45,536 nucleotides of DNA from an uncultured Eubacteriales bacterium (GCA_949292795.1 CASFBR010000018.1:1-45536), one strand, 5' to 3'. Shown: positions 7,918-16,818, counted from the first letter of the stretch. Notes: generated by a model not told the origin, from the sequence alone. Made by a program: numbers and translations.

Positions 7918-10148
7918 TACATTGCCTCATGGAAGGTACGGGAAATCACTTCCCGCTGCTGTTCCCGAGAAAGCTTATGGAAGTTTACCGCATATCCGGA
8001 CACGCGGATTGTCAGGTTCGGATATTTTTCCGGATGCTCATAGGCGTCCATCAATGTTTCCCGGTTCAGTACGTTTACATTAATATGATGTGCTTTCTGG
8101 GCAAAATAGCCGCTTAAGATCGCCACAAGATTATTAAGCCGTTCTTCCTCCGTTTTTCCAAGCGCCTGAGGTACAATGGAGAATGTATTGGAAATACCGT
8201 CCTTGCACACATCATAGGAAAGCTTGGCAACGGAATTTAAAGATGCCAGGGCGCCGTTCTTCTCCCGGTTATGCATCGGATTTGCCCCCGGTGCAAAAGG
8301 CTCGCCAGCTTTTCGTCCGTCTGGTGTATTTCCGGTTTTTTTGCCGTACATTACGTTGGAGGTGATCGTTAAAATGGATAATGTATGTTCTGCATTTCTA
8401 TAAGTCGGATTTTTCTTGAGTTCCTCAAAGAACAGACGCACCTGTTCAGCAGCAATGGAGTCTACCCGGTCGTCATCATTGCCAAATGCCGGGAACTCTC
8501 CGGTCGTCTCAAAGTCTTTGATCAGGCCGGTTTCATCGCGGATAACACGCACCTTTGCATATTTGATCGCAGACAGGGAATCTGCAAGCACGCTCATACC
8601 TGCGATACCAAATGCCATAAAACGGTGCACATCGGTGTCATGCAGAGCCATCTGTGTTTTCTCATACGCATACTTGTCGTGCATATAATGAATGATATTC
8701 ATAGCGCTCACATAGGTTTTTGCCAGCCATGGGCGATAAATATCCATCAGCTCCAGCACCTTATCATATTCCAGATATTCACCCTCGTACGGCGTATGAG
8801 CCGGCGCCACCTGCATACCGCTCTTTTCATCGCGGCCGCCGTTAAGGCTCATCATCAGCAGCTTGGCCAGGTTTGCCCGGGCACCGAAAAATTGCATATC
8901 CTTTCCGACGCGCATTGCGGAAACACAGCAGGCGATTGCATAGTCATCGCCAAATTTCGGGCGCATAATATCGTCATTTTCATACTGGATCGCATCTGTA
9001 TCACAGGATACCTTTGCGATAAAGCGTTTAAAGGTGTCCGGAAGCTTTTCGGACCATAAAACAGTCAGGTTCGGCTCAGCGCTTGGCCCGAGGTTATATA
9101 ATGTATTTAAAATACGGTAAGAGCTCTTTGTCACAAGTGTGCGTCCGTCCTCTCCGGTTCCGCCGATAGACTCTGTAATCCACATCGGATCGCCGCCAAA
9201 CAGCTCATTGTAATCCGGTGTGCGCAGATGGCGGGCCATACGCAGCTTCATCACAAAATCATCAAAAATTTCCTGTGCCTGGCTTTCTGTCAGCACGCCG
9301 GCCGCCAGATCACGTTCAAAATAAATATCCAGGAAGGTACTTGTCCGTCCCAGGCTCATTGCCGCACCATTTTGCTCCTTGATCGCTCCGAGGTAGCCAA
9401 AATACAGCCACTGTACGGCTTCTCTGGCATTCTCAGCCGGTCTTGAAATGTCAAAGCCATACATAGCCGCCATTTCCTTTAAAAGCTCAAGGAAATGAAT
9501 CTGCTGATATAATTCTTCAAGCTGACGGATATTATCCTGAAGCATCACTTCATGGCCAAGACGCTCCTTGTCCGCCTTTTTAAAGCGGATCAGCGTATCT
9601 ACGCCGTACAGAGCAACTCTGCGGTAGTCGCCAATAATGCGGCCGCGTCCGTAAGCATCCGGCAGACCGGTGATGATCCCGCAATGACGTGCCGCCTTAA
9701 TCTCATCTGTATAGGCACGGAACACGCCGTCATTATGGGTCGTCCGGTATGTAAACTCCTTTTCGACCTTTTCCGACAGCTCATAGCCGTAAGCTTTGCA
9801 CGCCTCCCGTGTCATGCGCATACCGCCAAAAGGATTAACACCGCGCTTAAGCGGCTTGTCGGTCTGAAGTCCGACGATGATTTCTTCATCCTTATCTAAA
9901 TAGCCGGGTTTATAAGTGACCAGAGACATGACTGTCTGCGTATCAATATCAAAAACGCCGCCCATCTGCTGCTCGATCATCAGCAGATTATTGAGCTTTT
10001 TCATCAAACGCTGTGTCCGGGGCGTTGCTTTCTCAAGAAATGTCTCATCCCCTTCATACGGCGTATAATTTTTCTGAATAAAATCCCGGACATTGATTTC
10101 GTCCATCCAAACACCCGGTTTAAAATTTTCCCAAGCTTTTTCCATCAT
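7917..10148 (-). CDS. pflB: formate C-acetyltransferase (pyruvate formate-lyase)
   Basis: This 743-residue glycyl radical enzyme converts pyruvate and CoA to acetyl-CoA and formate in anaerobic fermentation. The catalytic cysteine pair is in IACCVSAMR (about residue 413) and the radical glycine is in RVSGYAV (Gly718), 26 residues from the C-terminus as expected. The start at 10148 (MMEKAWENF) follows GGGAGG by 8 bases. An upstream in-frame extension to 10235 runs into the leader and has no family match. Expression is probably controlled by the ZTP riboswitch at 10541-10618, since formate feeds one-carbon and purine metabolism. Confidence 0.97.
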   Translation of the reverse strand: MMEKAWENFKPGVWMDEINVRDFIQKNYTPYEGDETFLEKATPRTQRLMKKLNNLLMIEQQMGGVFDIDTQTVMSLVTYKPGYLDKDEEIIVGLQTDKPLKRGVNPFGGMRMTREACKAYGYELSEKVEKEFTYRTTHNDGVFRAYTDEIKAARHCGIITGLPDAYGRGRIIGDYRRVALYGVDTLIRFKKADKERLGHEVMLQDNIRQLEELYQQIHFLELLKEMAAMYGFDISRPAENAREAVQWLYFGYLGAIKEQNGAAMSLGRTSTFLDIYFERDLAAGVLTESQAQEIFDDFVMKLRMARHLRTPDYNELFGGDPMWITESIGGTGEDGRTLVTKSSYRILNTLYNLGPSAEPNLTVLWSEKLPDTFKRFIAKVSCDTDAIQYENDDIMRPKFGDDYAIACCVSAMRVGKDMQFFGARANLAKLLMMSLNGGRDEKSGMQVAPAHTPYEGEYLEYDKVLELMDIYRPWLAKTYVSAMNIIHYMHDKYAYEKTQMALHDTDVHRFMAFGIAGMSVLADSLSAIKYAKVRVIRDETGLIKDFETTGEFPAFGNDDDRVDSIAAEQVRLFFEELKKNPTYRNAEHTLSILTITSNVMYGKKTGNTPDGRKAGEPFAPGANPMHNREKNGALASLNSVAKLSYDVCKDGISNTFSIVPQALGKTEEERLNNLVAILSGYFAQKAHHINVNVLNRETLMDAYEHPEKYPNLTIRVSGYAVNFHKLSREQQREVISRTFHEAM

Positions 10149-10251
10149 TTCTTTTTCCTCCCATGGTCTGCCCCGGGGCTGCGCCGGCGGCAGATACAAT
10201 TCATAGAAAAAGCACCAGAAATCAAATTGCTGCATGTCCCTTTTGCTATGA

Positions 10252-10365
10252 ACGCCAGGTTTGCACTAAGCTTGCGCTTCGCCGCCTGGCTCGCGCTCGC
10301 TAAGGGTCCGGATGTGCGTTCGCACTAAATTCGGGCTGCGCCTTCGGCTTGCACGAATTAAGTGC
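10252..10365. other. nested hairpins in the pflB leader
   Basis: Two strong inverted repeats lie between the dispersed repeat and the pflB ribosome binding site. CGCCAGG pairs with CCTGGC (about 10252-10290). GCACTAAATTCG (10322-10333) pairs with CGAATTAAGTGC (10354-10365) around an inner GC hairpin. No gene is visible. Confidence 0.55.
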
Positions 10366-10370
10366 TCACA

Positions 10371-10511
10371 GATCGGATAGGGGAAGCTTCCTCTTCCCCT
10401 ACCCGATCATCGCGATACCCCGCTCATCTCGTGGCGTTGCCACTCGATGACCGTTGCCCGTCGGATGTCCGCCCGTGCAAGCACGGCGGCCGCCCTCCGG
10501 GCGTATCACGC
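10371..10511 (-). repeat. dispersed intergenic repeat, copy A
   Basis: About 140 bases lie directly downstream (minus strand) of the riboswitch terminator. The core 10371-10460 matches 19538-19624 with only a few differences, and the flanking GATACGCCCGGAGGG and CGCCGTGCTTGC blocks are also shared. It contains two internal hairpins (GGGGAAG/CTTCCCC and AGTGGC/GCCACG). Copy A lacks about 45 bases present in copy B. Confidence 0.85.
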
Positions 10512-10546
10512 AAAAAGGACAGCATACAGATGATCTGATGCTGCCC
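10512..10546 (-). terminator. riboswitch-linked intrinsic terminator
   Basis: GGGCAGCAT pairs with ATGCTGTCC, the stem continues inside as CAGAT/ATCTG, and five T follow on the minus strand. The GGGCA strand belongs to the conserved 3' element of the ZTP riboswitch, so ligand binding would prevent terminator formation. Confidence 0.85.
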
Positions 10547-10618
10547 AGACGGTCGGCTTAACAAAACTTTGAATCCACTGTGGTAACCCACAATTATCCG
10601 TCAGTCCTCAAAGTTTTT
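10541..10618 (-). promoter_or_regulatory. ZTP (pfl-motif) riboswitch controlling pflB-pflA
   Basis: On the minus strand an outer stem AAAACTTTGA/TCAAAGTTTT (10608-10617 and 10563-10572) encloses the conserved GACTGACGGAT, a GTGG/CCAC hairpin and AGTGGA. A short linker and the second conserved block GCCGACCGTCTGGGC (10543-10557) follow. This is the layout of the pfl motif, which senses ZTP/ZMP when 10-formyl-tetrahydrofolate is short. The motif was named for its occurrence before pfl genes, and here it sits between the promoter and pflB. Identification is by recalled consensus, not by a covariance search. Confidence 0.88.
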
Positions 10619-10670
10619 CTTCAGTTACTTTAACAAGATCACATATTTCATGGTTTTTCCTGCAAATTTA

Positions 10671-10699
10671 ATTTAACATACCCGGCCGCGGATTGTCAA
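10671..10699 (-). promoter_or_regulatory. pflB promoter
   Basis: On the minus strand TTGACA (10694-10699), a 17-base spacer and TTAAAT (10671-10676) lie about 55 bases upstream of the riboswitch. The resulting leader before the pflB ATG is about 515 nt. Confidence 0.78.
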
Positions 10700-10723
10700 G
10701 GACATTCTTCTTCATTTTTCCTC

Positions 10724-10752
10724 TTGACAACGCCATATATTTATTATAGTAT
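10724..10752 (+). promoter_or_regulatory. promoter of the MATE exporter gene
   Basis: TTGACA (10724-10729) and TAGTAT (10747-10752) have a 17-base spacer. TATAGT two bases earlier is an alternative -10. It is back-to-back with the pflB promoter. Confidence 0.65.
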
Positions 10753-10767
10753 TCCTCAGGATTAATA

Positions 10768-10813
10768 TATATGATGCCCGGATCAAAAGCTCTTTTGACC
10801 CGGGCATCATATA
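10768..10813 (+). promoter_or_regulatory. long hairpin in the MATE leader
   Basis: TATATGATGCCCGG (10768-10781) and CCGGGCATCATATA (10800-10813) are perfectly complementary. After one mismatch, TCAAAAG/CTTTTGA extends the stem to about 21 pairs with a two-base centre. It lies between the promoter and the ribosome binding site and has no U-run. It could be an RNA attenuator or stability element, or a DNA operator dyad. Confidence 0.75.
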
Positions 10814-10843
10814 AAGATCAGTATCATAGAAGGAGTTTTGGTT

Positions 10844-12184
10844 ATGATAAAGGATATGACAAAGGGATCGCCGCTAAAGCATATTATCAGCTTTGCCATC
10901 CCCATGTTTCTCGGACTGCTTTTCCAGCAGTTTTACAGTATGATGGATACGGTGATCATCGGAAAGTTTTTGGGTGTGAACCCGCTGGCGGGCGTCGGCT
11001 CCACCTCTTCTTTAAATTTTATGGTCATTGGCTTCTGCACCGGCGTGTGCAACGGATTTGCCCTTCCGGTTGCCCAGATGTTCGGTGCCAAAAATGAACA
11101 GGACCTGCGGCGTTTTGTTGCCAACGGCGCCTGGCTGTGCATTATTTTTTCCGTCGTGCTGACAACCGCCGTATCACTGGCCTGCCGCTTCATCCTGAGC
11201 CTGATGAATACCCCGGATGAAATATTCCAGTATGCTTATATTTACATATTGATCATCTTTCTCGGTATTCCATTTACGTTCCTTTATAATATACTGGCGG
11301 CCATTATTCGCTCGCTGGGGGACAGCCGTTCACCGGTACTTTTTCTGGCTCTTGCGTCGCTGATCAATATTGTGCTGGATATAGCATTTATCCTTATTTT
11401 TAATATGGGTGTTGAAGGCCCGGCCCTGGCAACGGTCATTTCCCAGGCATTATCCGGGGCTGTCTGCCTGCTTTATATGCGCAAAAAATTTCCGATTTTA
11501 AAAATGAGCCGGGATGACTGGCGTTTTCGCGCCCACCATGCGGCAATTCTGTGCAAAATGGGTGTACCTATGGGACTTCAGTACTCCATTACAGCAATCG
11601 GTACATTGGTTATCCAGGCCGCGGTCAACAGCCTCGGAACGGCTGTTGTAGCCGGCGTCACCGCCGCCCAGAGAATCAACGCCTTTATCAGCAGCCCCGT
11701 GGAAGCGCTTGGACAGACCATGGCGCCTTACAGCGGCCAGAACGTCGGCGCCGGGAAAATCAAGCGAATCCGCCAGGGGCTTGTAGCTGCCTCTCTGTCC
11801 GGTTTTGTACTGTCTGGTATTTTACTGATCATCGTGATTTTTACCGGGCGCAGCCTGGCGCTTTTGTTTCTGGACAGCTCCGAAAAAATCATCATTGATT
11901 ATGCTTACCAGTTCCTGCTATTTTGCTGCGGCGGCTACTGTCTGCTAACTCTTGTGAATACGGTACGCTTTACGATTCAGGGAATGGGATATTCCGGGCT
12001 TGCCATTACCGCCGGCGTCATGGAAATGGGTGCCCGCACCTTCGCCGGGCTCTGCCTTGCCAAATGGATCGGTTTTACAGGCATATGCATGGCACATCCG
12101 CTGGCATGGATTTGCGCGGATATTTTCCTCATACCTGCATTCATCTATTGCAAACGAAAAGCCTCCCGCGGCCTTCTTAAATAA
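10844..12184 (+). CDS. MATE-family multidrug efflux transporter
   Basis: 446 residues with about twelve membrane segments, expected to export drugs or metabolites using an ion gradient. The N-terminal half carries the family pattern: P in FAIPMFLGLLFQQFYSMMDTVIIGKFLG, then GFALPVAQMFGAKNE. The second half repeats it (MGLQYSITAIGTLVIQAAVNSLG). The ATG at 10844 follows AGGAG by 8 bases; a TTG six bases upstream lies too close to that site. It is monocistronic, with a hairpin leader and a terminator-like element after the stop. Confidence 0.93.
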   Translation: MIKDMTKGSPLKHIISFAIPMFLGLLFQQFYSMMDTVIIGKFLGVNPLAGVGSTSSLNFMVIGFCTGVCNGFALPVAQMFGAKNEQDLRRFVANGAWLCIIFSVVLTTAVSLACRFILSLMNTPDEIFQYAYIYILIIFLGIPFTFLYNILAAIIRSLGDSRSPVLFLALASLINIVLDIAFILIFNMGVEGPALATVISQALSGAVCLLYMRKKFPILKMSRDDWRFRAHHAAILCKMGVPMGLQYSITAIGTLVIQAAVNSLGTAVVAGVTAAQRINAFISSPVEALGQTMAPYSGQNVGAGKIKRIRQGLVAASLSGFVLSGILLIIVIFTGRSLALLFLDSSEKIIIDYAYQFLLFCCGGYCLLTLVNTVRFTIQGMGYSGLAITAGVMEMGARTFAGLCLAKWIGFTGICMAHPLAWICADIFLIPAFIYCKRKASRGLLK

Positions 12185-12193
12185 ATAATAGCG

Positions 12194-12291
12194 AAAATGC
12201 CCCCTTCCAGATAAACAGTTTTATTTTTTAACTGTCTACCTAAAAGGGAGCATATCACAGGCCTGTGGCTTTGCATGAGGGCATTTTTTTT
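12194..12291 (+). other. multi-stem structured element / terminator after the MATE gene
   Basis: AAAATGCCC (12194-12202) pairs with GGGCATTTT (12279-12287) and is followed by more T, making a terminator-like closing stem. Inside are ACAGTT/AACTGT (12215-12220 and 12230-12235) and a palindrome ACAGGCCTGT. ATGCCCCCTT can alternatively pair with AAGGGAGCAT (12246-12255), so two exclusive folds exist. No Rfam class is recognised. Confidence 0.55.
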
Positions 12292-12321
12292 AATTTTCTT
12301 TTTTCTTCTACGATAAATTCC

Positions 12322-12379
12322 ACCATACAGTTTTCTTTTTGTGTTTTGTTATCAACGAACATCATAAAAACTGTATGGT
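12322..12379. repeat. perfect 13-bp inverted repeat
   Basis: ACCATACAGTTTT (12322-12334) and AAAACTGTATGGT (12367-12379) flank a 32-base AT-rich spacer. It marks the left border of the AT-rich island. It may be a transcript hairpin or the end of a lost insertion. Confidence 0.75.
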
Positions 12380-12909
12380 TGGGAAATGGAGATTTTCACT
12401 GCCTCTCTTTTCAATTTAGAAATAGTTCCTATCCTTGCCAATAATAATTATATACTAACTACATTTTGACTATTTCAAACGTGATGGTTCCTCCTCTGGC
12501 GAAACAGATGTTTGTTCAGTTGCTTACTAACTTACTCTATATATTTTAAAATTAAGCCGTAATCGACTATCTAATCACTTCACAAAACTACATATTCCGC
12601 CAATATATTTTCACATTTTCAACAAAAAAATTGGGAAAAATATGGTTTTATAGTATAATATATATAAACCAGCAGATGTGATGCTTAAAATAATTTAATT
12701 TGAGAGGATGATACCATTGTACTATAAATATTTACTTTTAATTGATACAATCTAACCTCCCTAATGTACTATCTCACTTTTAGCACAACGATTTAATTCG
12801 TAGCAGTGGCTACATAACTTTCATTCGTCTTATAAAACGAAAATTTATCCTGCATTTTTGTGCTGATAGTGAATGATACAGTACGATGATGATAGAATGG
12901 AGATTACCC
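12380..12909. other. AT-rich non-coding leader region
   Basis: No gene is visible apart from the promoter at 12631-12659. Base composition is much more AT-rich than the surrounding genes, consistent with imported DNA. Confidence 0.4.
12631..12659 (+). promoter_or_regulatory. candidate promoter of the AT-rich two-gene cassette
   Basis: TTGGGA (12631-12636) and TATAAT (12654-12659) have a 17-base spacer. The leader to the first gene would be about 245 nt. Confidence 0.6.
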
Positions 12910-13161
12910 ATGAAAAGAAAAAGATTTTTTTGTTCTTTTATATGTTTATGTTTTTTATGCGTACTATTTTCTCTAAACGTATTTGCATATAGTTACCTGG
13001 AAGCCCGTCTCTCTGCTCCTTATGCTACATATACATATCAACCAGGCAGTAATTATTTTAACAATGCTGTGACATTATCTGCCAGTAGCTGGACCTCACT
13101 ATCATTTTTCAACCAACCTCTTACGACTGTGCTGCAGTTAGTGCATTATATTAGTCCATAA
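12910..13161 (+). CDS. small secreted protein of unknown function
   Basis: 83 residues. A classic signal peptide comes first (MKRKRFF, then a hydrophobic stretch ending near VFAYS). About 58 residues rich in Ser, Tyr, Thr and Asn follow, with repeated S/T-W-T-S and Y-x-T-Y patterns and no cysteine. The ATG at 12910 has GGAG 7 bases upstream; an in-frame ATG at 12886 has none. It precedes a membrane-anchored protein by 37 bases in an AT-rich block. Product not recognised; a secreted peptide with a partner, or a truncated surface protein, are both possible. Confidence 0.6.
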   Translation: MKRKRFFCSFICLCFLCVLFSLNVFAYSYLEARLSAPYATYTYQPGSNYFNNAVTLSASSWTSLSFFNQPLTTVLQLVHYISP

Positions 13162-13198
13162 ACTATGCTATTAATCAGAATAGCAGGAGGGAGATAAA

Positions 13199-13822
13199 AT
13201 GAGCAAAAAATTATATAAAAATAAAGTTTTTATAGCATCTTTTATAATACTACTTGTATTCATATTGATTTTTATTTTTATCGGAATTAAATCAACATCC
13301 TCACCCCAGTTAGAAACCGTATATTTAAATGCAAGCTGGGCCAAATCATATTCCTCAATTAATAATTTATGCGTAGAAAGTGATATTGTGGCTATTGTAA
13401 AAATAACAGGTGTAAACAAGCAGTACACAATTATGTCCGGAGTCCCTATGACGGATTTTAACGCTGAAGTTATCATACCGATTTACGGTGCAGAAGAAAA
13501 TGATACTATTATTATTGCCCAAACGGGGCAGGTACAAGGAAATCAGAAATTTGAAATCAGGGAAGATCCCCTTATGGAAACGGATAATGAATACCTTATT
13601 TTTGGAAGAAAAAATGAATTGGGAACGATAACTATTTTAGGCGGACCACAAGGACGATTTTCTTATACAAATGGACAAATAAATAATTTATTTGTCAGTG
13701 TACCTGAGTTACGCAATTCGAGTAATAATATCGTCAATTTTCTTGAGCCAGGTATCAATTTTGTAAATACAGATGTTTCAGAAATTATTACAGCGGTAGA
13801 AAATTATTTTAACGAATCATGA
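13199..13822 (+). CDS. membrane-anchored extracytoplasmic protein of unknown function
   Basis: 207 residues with a short basic cytoplasmic end, one membrane segment (about 10-29) and an outside domain predicted to be mostly beta. The pattern SWAKSYSSINNLCVESDIVAIVKITG...TDFNAEV resembles uncharacterised Firmicutes exported proteins with an S-D-I-V-x-V-K/G strand, recalled without a named family. AGGAGG is 8 bases before the ATG. It is co-directional with the small secreted protein and ends at a strong hairpin. The AT-rich codon use differs from its neighbours. Confidence 0.7.
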   Translation: MSKKLYKNKVFIASFIILLVFILIFIFIGIKSTSSPQLETVYLNASWAKSYSSINNLCVESDIVAIVKITGVNKQYTIMSGVPMTDFNAEVIIPIYGAEENDTIIIAQTGQVQGNQKFEIREDPLMETDNEYLIFGRKNELGTITILGGPQGRFSYTNGQINNLFVSVPELRNSSNNIVNFLEPGINFVNTDVSEIITAVENYFNES

Positions 13823-13849
13823 ATATAGAGTGTTCGCACTCCTAATTGC

Positions 13850-13888
13850 AAATTTGCCAGCTGTGCTTTTATCACAGCTGGCAAATTT
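13850..13888 (+). terminator. strong hairpin terminating the AT-rich cassette
   Basis: AAATTTGCCAGCTGTG (13850-13865) and CACAGCTGGCAAATTT (13873-13888) form a perfect 16-pair stem with a 7-base loop. AT-rich ends allow action in both directions, so it may also protect against read-through from the convergent flavoprotein gene. Confidence 0.75.
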
Positions 13889-13952
13889 AGTTGTCTGCTG
13901 CATCTGAAAATAGTCGGATAGGAATCCACATGCAGCCGCCGGCTTTATGCGG

Positions 13953-15269
13953 TTAAAGCTGCGGCTGCATGGCAAACACATTTTCAGCGCCGGCCCGGCG
14001 CACCCGCTCCCGTATGACGGACGTATCGGTCGTGTAGCGTCCCTGTCGCTTCATACGCTCAAACAGCACGCTTCCGGAAAAGGTATACTTATACCGCCGG
14101 CCCACCGTACATGCCATCTGTTCATTCACCCATGCAATCGCGTCCCCGCAGACGGTTTCTGCCGGAAGTGTCATAAGCGGCAGCCCCCGTGCCGCCATTA
14201 CCGCATTGAAGCCTGCCAGGACACCCGTTACAATCGCTTCTGTATGCCCCACAAAAATCCCGGATTTTTCCCCGGCACAAAAAAGATTTTCCATACCTTT
14301 AACCTGCATTGTGTCTGTCCTTGGTACAGACGCGGTCAGTCTCACAGAATTGCCGATGCTTCCGGCATAAGGGTCCTCATACCGGGCATTTTCTAAACCG
14401 GGCACCGCCTGAAGCTTTGACAAAGGATAATACGGAGACATCAGCTTTGCATGTCCGGTATCTAAAAGCACGATATTATGCGCAAATTCCGGCAGCGCAT
14501 ACTGCTGGCAGGCTTTCAGCTTCAGATGATCCTCACAAAGCTCCGGGGGCAGTGCGATCACAGCCACACCTTTTAAATCCAGCTGCTCCCGGATTTTATC
14601 GGAAAGTGATGCCTTCATCAGCGTACACGCCCCGCTTAAGGCCCCGGGACAATCACCCTGCCCGGAAAGCTTTCCCTCCCTGAGCGCAGCATATTCCTTA
14701 ATTCCGCACAGACTGCTCAGGCTGATACGTCCGCCAAAGGATGCGCAACGCATAATACATGAAGCGCAGCCCCGGCCATATTGATGGCAGGCCGATAAGG
14801 GCCCGGCAGTTCCTGTTGCATCAATAAAAGCATCGCCCTCCAAAAGCTCACCGCGGTCATTTTTTACAGCTGTAATCCGGCCGTCCGCCTGCGGGTCTGT
14901 TCGTTCTCTGAGCGAAACGCCTGTAATCCTGGACATATAGCAAATTTTGACGCCCAGCGCAGCCAGCGCGCGTACGATTACTGCCGGCATGACCGCCGTA
15001 TCAAACAGGCTGGCATGGCGATGTCCCGGAAAATTTACATTTTTATGCCGGCAATGCTGATCGATCAGGCGAAACATTTGGCCCCCGCCCATAACGATCA
15101 TTTCCTCTGCTGCTGTATAGCGTCCGTTATTGCGCATAATACCGCCGACAGCCCCGGTACCGCACAGCATATCTGTCCGCTCTGCCAATATGACCTCTGC
15201 GCCCATGCGTGCGACCTGCATTGCCGCCGCGCAGCCTGCAAAGCCGCCGCCTGCAATCACGATTCTCAT
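13953..15269 (-). CDS. FAD-dependent oxidoreductase
   Basis: 438 residues beginning with the dinucleotide-binding motif GGGFAGCAAAMQVARMGAEVILAE (residues 6-29). A C-terminal FAD signature (ENLFCAGEKSGIFVGHTEAIVTG) is present. The domain layout resembles the FAD-dependent oxidoreductases annotated near GidA and thiamine or fumarate flavoproteins. The cysteine cluster CASCIMRC in the middle is unusual and could hold a metal or disulfide. The ATG at 15269 has GGAGG 6 bases upstream; a longer in-frame start at 15323 does not. The substrate is unknown and the gene stands alone. Confidence 0.82.
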   Translation of the reverse strand: MRIVIAGGGFAGCAAAMQVARMGAEVILAERTDMLCGTGAVGGIMRNNGRYTAAEEMIVMGGGQMFRLIDQHCRHKNVNFPGHRHASLFDTAVMPAVIVRALAALGVKICYMSRITGVSLRERTDPQADGRITAVKNDRGELLEGDAFIDATGTAGPLSACHQYGRGCASCIMRCASFGGRISLSSLCGIKEYAALREGKLSGQGDCPGALSGACTLMKASLSDKIREQLDLKGVAVIALPPELCEDHLKLKACQQYALPEFAHNIVLLDTGHAKLMSPYYPLSKLQAVPGLENARYEDPYAGSIGNSVRLTASVPRTDTMQVKGMENLFCAGEKSGIFVGHTEAIVTGVLAGFNAVMAARGLPLMTLPAETVCGDAIAWVNEQMACTVGRRYKYTFSGSVLFERMKRQGRYTTDTSVIRERVRRAGAENVFAMQPQL

Positions 15270-15395
15270 ATCATCCCTCCGTTTCCAAACCGCTCCCGCG
15301 GCAAAATATTTGATTTCCACCAAAACGCTCGATTACGGATAAACGCCGCATGGCTGAATCGGTACAAAAGTACAAAAAAAATACAACGGTGTCTA

Positions 15396-15425
15396 TTTAC
15401 ATTCTATTAAAAGGGGATATATAAT
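15396..15425 (+). promoter_or_regulatory. promoter of the lrgA-lrgB-like operon
   Basis: TTTACA (15396-15401) and TATAAT (15420-15425) have an 18-base spacer. The roughly 150-nt leader contains a CTGCCGC/GCGGCAG hairpin (about 15537-15559) just before the ribosome binding site region. Confidence 0.65.
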
Positions 15426-15584
15426 ATGATGATGCCGGGCAGGAGAGGCACGTTTTTTTGTTTACATGAAAAACCACGGCCTTAGGGGCCCCGCAAAACG
15501 ATGCGAAAAAATATTTTTGCGCAGCAATATGAAACGCTGCCGCCTCCGGTGCGGCAGGACTATTTAGCAAGGGAGTCTTTACGA

Positions 15585-15962
15585 ATGAAATATTTGTTTC
15601 AGTTTGCAATCATCGGCGTAATCACAGCTATTGGAGAGCTTCTTAATCTCCTGCTGCCGCTGCCGATTCCGGCCAGTATTTACGGACTGGTCATTTTGTT
15701 TGCCGCTTTGTGTTTAAAGATTATCCGTCTGGATCAGGTCGAACATGCGGCGGATTTTTTCCTGGCCATCATGCCGGTTCTTTTTGTTCCTTCCACGGTC
15801 AACCTCATGAATTACTGGGGCGTTTTAAAGGATAATATCATCGGGCTTGTGATTACCTGTATTCTTTCTACTATGGCCGTTATGGGAATGACCGGAACCA
15901 TCGCCCAGTTTATTATGAGACGGAAAAAAGAACATCTTGAAGAAAAGGAGACTGGCAAATGA
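15585..15962 (+). CDS. lrgA: CidA/LrgA-family membrane protein
   Basis: 125 residues with four predicted membrane segments. The motif PLPIPASIYGLVILFAALCLKI is typical of the family. In staphylococci these holin-like proteins modulate murein hydrolase export and autolysis; in other bacteria they take part in pyruvate or by-product transport. The ATG at 15585 follows GGGAG by 9 bases; the upstream in-frame extension has no family features. Its last four bases overlap the lrgB start (ATGA), showing a coupled operon. Confidence 0.9.
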   Translation: MKYLFQFAIIGVITAIGELLNLLLPLPIPASIYGLVILFAALCLKIIRLDQVEHAADFFLAIMPVLFVPSTVNLMNYWGVLKDNIIGLVITCILSTMAVMGMTGTIAQFIMRRKKEHLEEKETGK

Positions 15963-16651
15963 ACGAACTGCTTCAGACATCGTCTTATTTTGGTCTTGCA
16001 CTAACATTGCTTTTATACTGGATTGCATATAAAATCTCACAGAAAACAAAAATATCATTCTTAAATCCGATCTTAGTCGCCAGCGCTGCGATCATTGTCA
16101 TCCTGCTGCTGTGTGATATTGAATACGAAACCTATGAAACCGGCGCTAATCTTTTAAGTATCCTTCTCACGCCGGCAACAATCTGCTATGCCGTGCCGCT
16201 GTACCGCCAGATTCATGTGTTAAAGAAAAACGTCGCTGCGATCATCATCAGCGTTCTGTGCGGAAGCTTTTCATCCATCGCCCTTGTTCTTGGATTTTCA
16301 TTATTTTTTAACTTTGACGGCCAGATTTACCGTTCACTTCTGCCAAAATCCGTTACCACAGCGATCGGTATCGGACTGTCCGATGAAATGGGCGGACTTA
16401 CGGCCATCACCATCGCCGCAATCATGATCACCGGCCTTTTTGGCGGCGCCGCCGCGGTCGGACTGTGCCGCCTGTTTAGGCTCACAGACCCCGTAGCCAA
16501 GGGTCTGGCTATTGGCACATGTTCCCATGCCGTAGGAACCTCCAAAGCTATCGAAATCGGAGAAGTGGAAGGTGCTATGAGCGGGCTTGCCATCGTCATC
16601 GCCGGGCTGATGACCGTCGTATGGTCGTCCATTGCCTCCGGATGGATGTAA
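15959..16651 (+). CDS. lrgB: LrgB-family membrane protein
   Basis: 230 residues with six to eight membrane segments. Family features include LLTPATICYAVPLYRQ, KSVTTAIGIGLSDEMGG and the C-terminal GLAIGTCSHAVGTSKAIEIGEVEGAMSGLA. It partners the LrgA-like protein encoded just upstream. Recent work on other species links LrgAB to pyruvate uptake, which would suit a pyruvate-fermenting organism, though no sequence evidence here decides it. A terminator follows immediately. Confidence 0.93.
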   Translation: MNELLQTSSYFGLALTLLLYWIAYKISQKTKISFLNPILVASAAIIVILLLCDIEYETYETGANLLSILLTPATICYAVPLYRQIHVLKKNVAAIIISVLCGSFSSIALVLGFSLFFNFDGQIYRSLLPKSVTTAIGIGLSDEMGGLTAITIAAIMITGLFGGAAAVGLCRLFRLTDPVAKGLAIGTCSHAVGTSKAIEIGEVEGAMSGLAIVIAGLMTVVWSSIASGWM

Positions 16652-16698
16652 AAAGAACCGACAGTGCCGTTTCATACAGTACTGCCGGTTCTTTATAT
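16652..16698 (+). terminator. terminator of lrgA-lrgB
   Basis: AAAGAACCGACAGT pairs with ACTGCCGGTTCTTT (one mismatch) and an AT-rich T-run follows. The stem begins one base after the stop codon. Confidence 0.85.
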
Positions 16699-16702
16699 TT
16701 GT

Positions 16703-16793
16703 CATAAGCATCTGCATCCGCTTTTTTATTTATTACATAGGCATTTGCATCCGCTTTTTTATTGCATAAACATCTGCATCTGCTTTTTATTTA
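16703..16793. repeat. roughly 30-base tandem repeat, 3 copies
   Basis: Variants of CATAAGCATCTGCATCCGCT followed by a T-run recur at 16703, 16736 and 16765. The array lies between two convergent genes. Confidence 0.8.
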
Positions 16794-16818
16794 ATGCGTT
16801 TAATGTTATTGAATACGT

